NCBI GenBank assembly: GCA_003254905.1
Contig: QANU01112598.1
Coordinates: 439,332-503,331 of the forward strand
Origin: Nissolia schottii
Lineage: Eukaryota; Streptophyta; Magnoliopsida; Fabales; Fabaceae
DNA length: 64,000 nucleotides
Direction: 5' to 3'
A program made the position numbers and the translations under genes. The notes below the pieces were generated by a model. The model did no database searches. It had not been told where the DNA came from and saw only the letters and a program-made list of their open reading frames with translations. Positions 62,121 to 64,000 of this stretch are shown piece after piece. Numbering within the stretch: the first letter of the stretch is position 1; each line of letters begins with the position of its first letter.

Positions 62121-62692
62121 TCCGTGTTGGATACAAGGATGATTTTCAGCTCTTTTCTAACGAAAGAAGAGCGCCCCTCAAATTAAGACATAGACCAAGT
62201 TACATATGCTTACTTATGAGGGTCCGTCAAATAAGTAGTGCACACAAAGAACCATAATAAATGCCAACTTGAACCATAATGTTCGTTTTTTGTTGATTGT
62301 TGCCTAGAAAATGAAAGAAAAAGCCAAGAATTAGCGAGTTCATTTTTCTTCTTTTGAACGAGTCTTGGCTTGCATGTTCCATTTTTTGGGCAAAACTAAA
62401 TGGAGTGAAGAAAACAACAAGATTTGAGCTTTCAACCTTAGAAAGTCCTTGAAGTGGAATACTTAAGTGATGACCCAGACGTTATGTGCACGACAATCTT
62501 GCTTTTGAGGTATCCACATAGTCTTCGAAATTCTCTTACCATTAGAAAAAGAGAAATGTTAAGTTTGAAATTTGGTATTTGATTTTGTCAATTCCCCTTA
62601 TTTATTATTTACAGAATTATTAGTCAGTAATATAAAAATATTATTTACAAAATGGTTAGATTTCAACTTTTTAGAAATTAGTTAAACATTTG
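62121..62692. other. Duplicate of the 35.2-35.8 kb segment
   Basis: Matches the earlier segment up to GTTAAACATTTG, where a gypsy LTR begins. No gene was seen. Confidence 0.7.
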
Positions 62693-64000
62693 TGTTATGG
62701 ACTGGGCCACGGCCCATTCCACGGAATCCAAACACAAGTCCACCCGACCTGAGAACCATCCCGGAACCGAAAAGCCCATCCGCGTTCCAATATCCGCGTT
62801 CCACGCACTTCCACAGCGCGATCATCTCCCATCATACCAGCATTCTCGGAATAGACGAAGCACTCTATCCGCGGACAGTAAGGCGTGTATTGAAGCCTAT
62901 CGTCGACGCTCAACAGGTACATAAAGGAAATCAAGCACTCAGGTACGAGGACAAAAAGACCTTACTCTTCTCATATCCTCATCTCCTACCCTGACTGACT
63001 TTGGCATCGGAGTTCTTGCAGGTACCCCGCCAGCCAGACCACACACCAGCCCCAGACCCTGTCCGTGGAGCTCCGGAACCCAAAAGTACCCCTCTGGTAC
63101 ATTTGGCGCCGTCTGTGGGGAACTATCCTCTTAAACATCCCCATTTCGGGTTCTGAAGCACCAATTCCTAATATGCCTCCCAAAACCAGAAGAACCTACC
63201 GACTAGTGGCATCAAGTGACACCAGAGGTTCCGTCTCTGTCGACAACGCCACAGTACATCCCACGCTTCCGTCTCCTGACCAGGGGGTACCCAATCAGAT
63301 CGCACCTTCCCCACCAATGAACAACAATGACGCTACCCCCCCTAACCTAGAAGACATCGTCCGGTCCCAAGCAGCTAAGATTGAGAAACTGGAGGCAGCA
63401 CTATCAGTATTAGCCCAGGCCGAAGAGGAACGGAAGAAACAGAAGGACATCAGAGCATCCGCGGAGAAAACCAGAAAAGAGGCAGAAGAAAAGCGCAAGC
63501 AGGTAATCTTAGAAGCTTGAGACAGGGAGTGCCTCATCGACGGTCTTAACCGCGGTGACGGGCCTTCCGAGGAGGATGAAGGTCAAGGATGAGTTTACAA
63601 AGCTGCTGAAACACAGCCGTACAAGATACGAGGAGCAACAAAGAAAGCGAAAGGTAAGGACAACCACCCCTTCATTGATGAAATTCTTAATGCATTGCCA
63701 TTACCTGGGTTCCGCCCTCCGACTGACATGGAGCCCTACGACGGAACCACTGATCCGCAGCACCATTTGGACGCCTTTGGCCACCGTATGATTTTAGACG
63801 GAGCCTCCGACGCTATCCAATGTAAGTCGTTTCCTGTGACTTTAAGGAAGGGTGCACTTATATGGTTTAATGCTTTGCCCCCAAAATGCATTTGTTGTTT
63901 CGATGACCTGGCCGAGCGATTCTCGGCCAATTTCACCACAAGAAGGACGAAACCCAAGACGGCTGTCAGCCTTTTGGGAGTTATACAGAAAGAAGAGGAA
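62693..64000 (+). mobile_element. 5' end of a Ty3/gypsy element (runs off right edge)
   Basis: The paralogous segment continues GTTAAACATTTGTATAATT, so the insertion starts at 62693. The LTR is 62693-63101 (409 bases, TGTTATGGACTGGG to CTCTGGTACA), followed by a primer site TTTGGCGCCGTCTGTGGGG and gag. This primer-site pattern and the gag type are common in Tat-lineage gypsy elements. Its higher GC content stands out from the surroundings. The 3' half lies outside the window. Confidence 0.85.
63173..64000 (+). pseudogene. Gypsy gag with two in-frame stops
   Basis: It starts MPPKTRRTYRLVASSD. A charged coiled-coil-like stretch follows (IEKLEAALSVLAQAEEERKK), then the retrotransposon gag domain (PFIDEILNALPLPGF, YDGTTDPQHHLDAFGHRMIL, KGALIWFNALPPK, FDDLAERFSANF). 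The same frame is kept from the start to the window end except for TGA at 63518 and TGA at 63590. Gag would form the particle. Both stops could come from CGA by C-to-T change. Whether the rest is intact cannot be seen. Confidence 0.85.

Overview
This is a plant nuclear window, AT-rich and intron-rich, made mostly of LTR retrotransposons and DNA transposons. The protein families and the transposon set suggest a legume of the bean/cowpea type, but this is inference: no species-diagnostic sequence was seen. Six isolated N characters (1310, 16375, 44207, 56079, 57252, 58222) look like contig joins or unresolved microsatellites, so some of the apparent duplications may come from assembly.

Two host gene families are present. 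(1) A malectin-like LRR receptor kinase (LRR-I type) on the minus strand. One copy can be followed through 13 exons from 61212 to 49773; it sums to exactly 890 codons plus stop with every splice phase consistent. A second copy (exons at 3993-4080, 3106-3652, 112-590) starts at 4080 and runs off the left edge. Extra intron and exon pieces lie at 55836-57251, and a decayed terminal kinase exon lies at about 48525-48890. (2) A broken plus-strand copy of the retromer subunit VPS26 (43059-47830). It lacks its 5' exons, has two frameshifts and has lost its end.

Layout: 1-4.6 kb receptor kinase copy A; 4.6-5.4 kb copia RT fragment; 5.46-8.79 kb solo LTR related to Tekay chromoviruses; 9-16.6 kb ruined minus-strand copia element whose gag is split by a solo LTR (12173-15265) that is itself split by another (13282-14499); 18.8-21.6 kb CACTA-type transposon carrying host-like exon pieces; 21.6-29.6 kb a TTTGTGCA-rich repeat element split by an unclassified insertion that holds a deletion-derivative Tekay element (23258-28494); 30.1-34.7 kb MULE with a decayed FAR1-type transposase and dozens of GTTGTGTCT repeats; 35-36.8 kb a MITE and a segment duplicated at 62 kb; 36.8-42.9 kb copia element with a nested Tekay solo LTR and a miniature LTR element, abutting a truncated Tekay LTR; 43-47.9 kb VPS26 pseudogene with a non-autonomous MULE-like insertion; 48.5-61.9 kb receptor kinase locus with a CACTA-like element in an intron; 61.9-62.7 kb duplicated segment with a MITE; 62.7 kb to the end, the 5' end of a Ty3/gypsy element.

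The only gene here that looks able to work is the 890-residue receptor kinase. The richest material is the transposons: several insertions have exact target-site duplications, and two can be compared with an empty copy of the same site inside the window.
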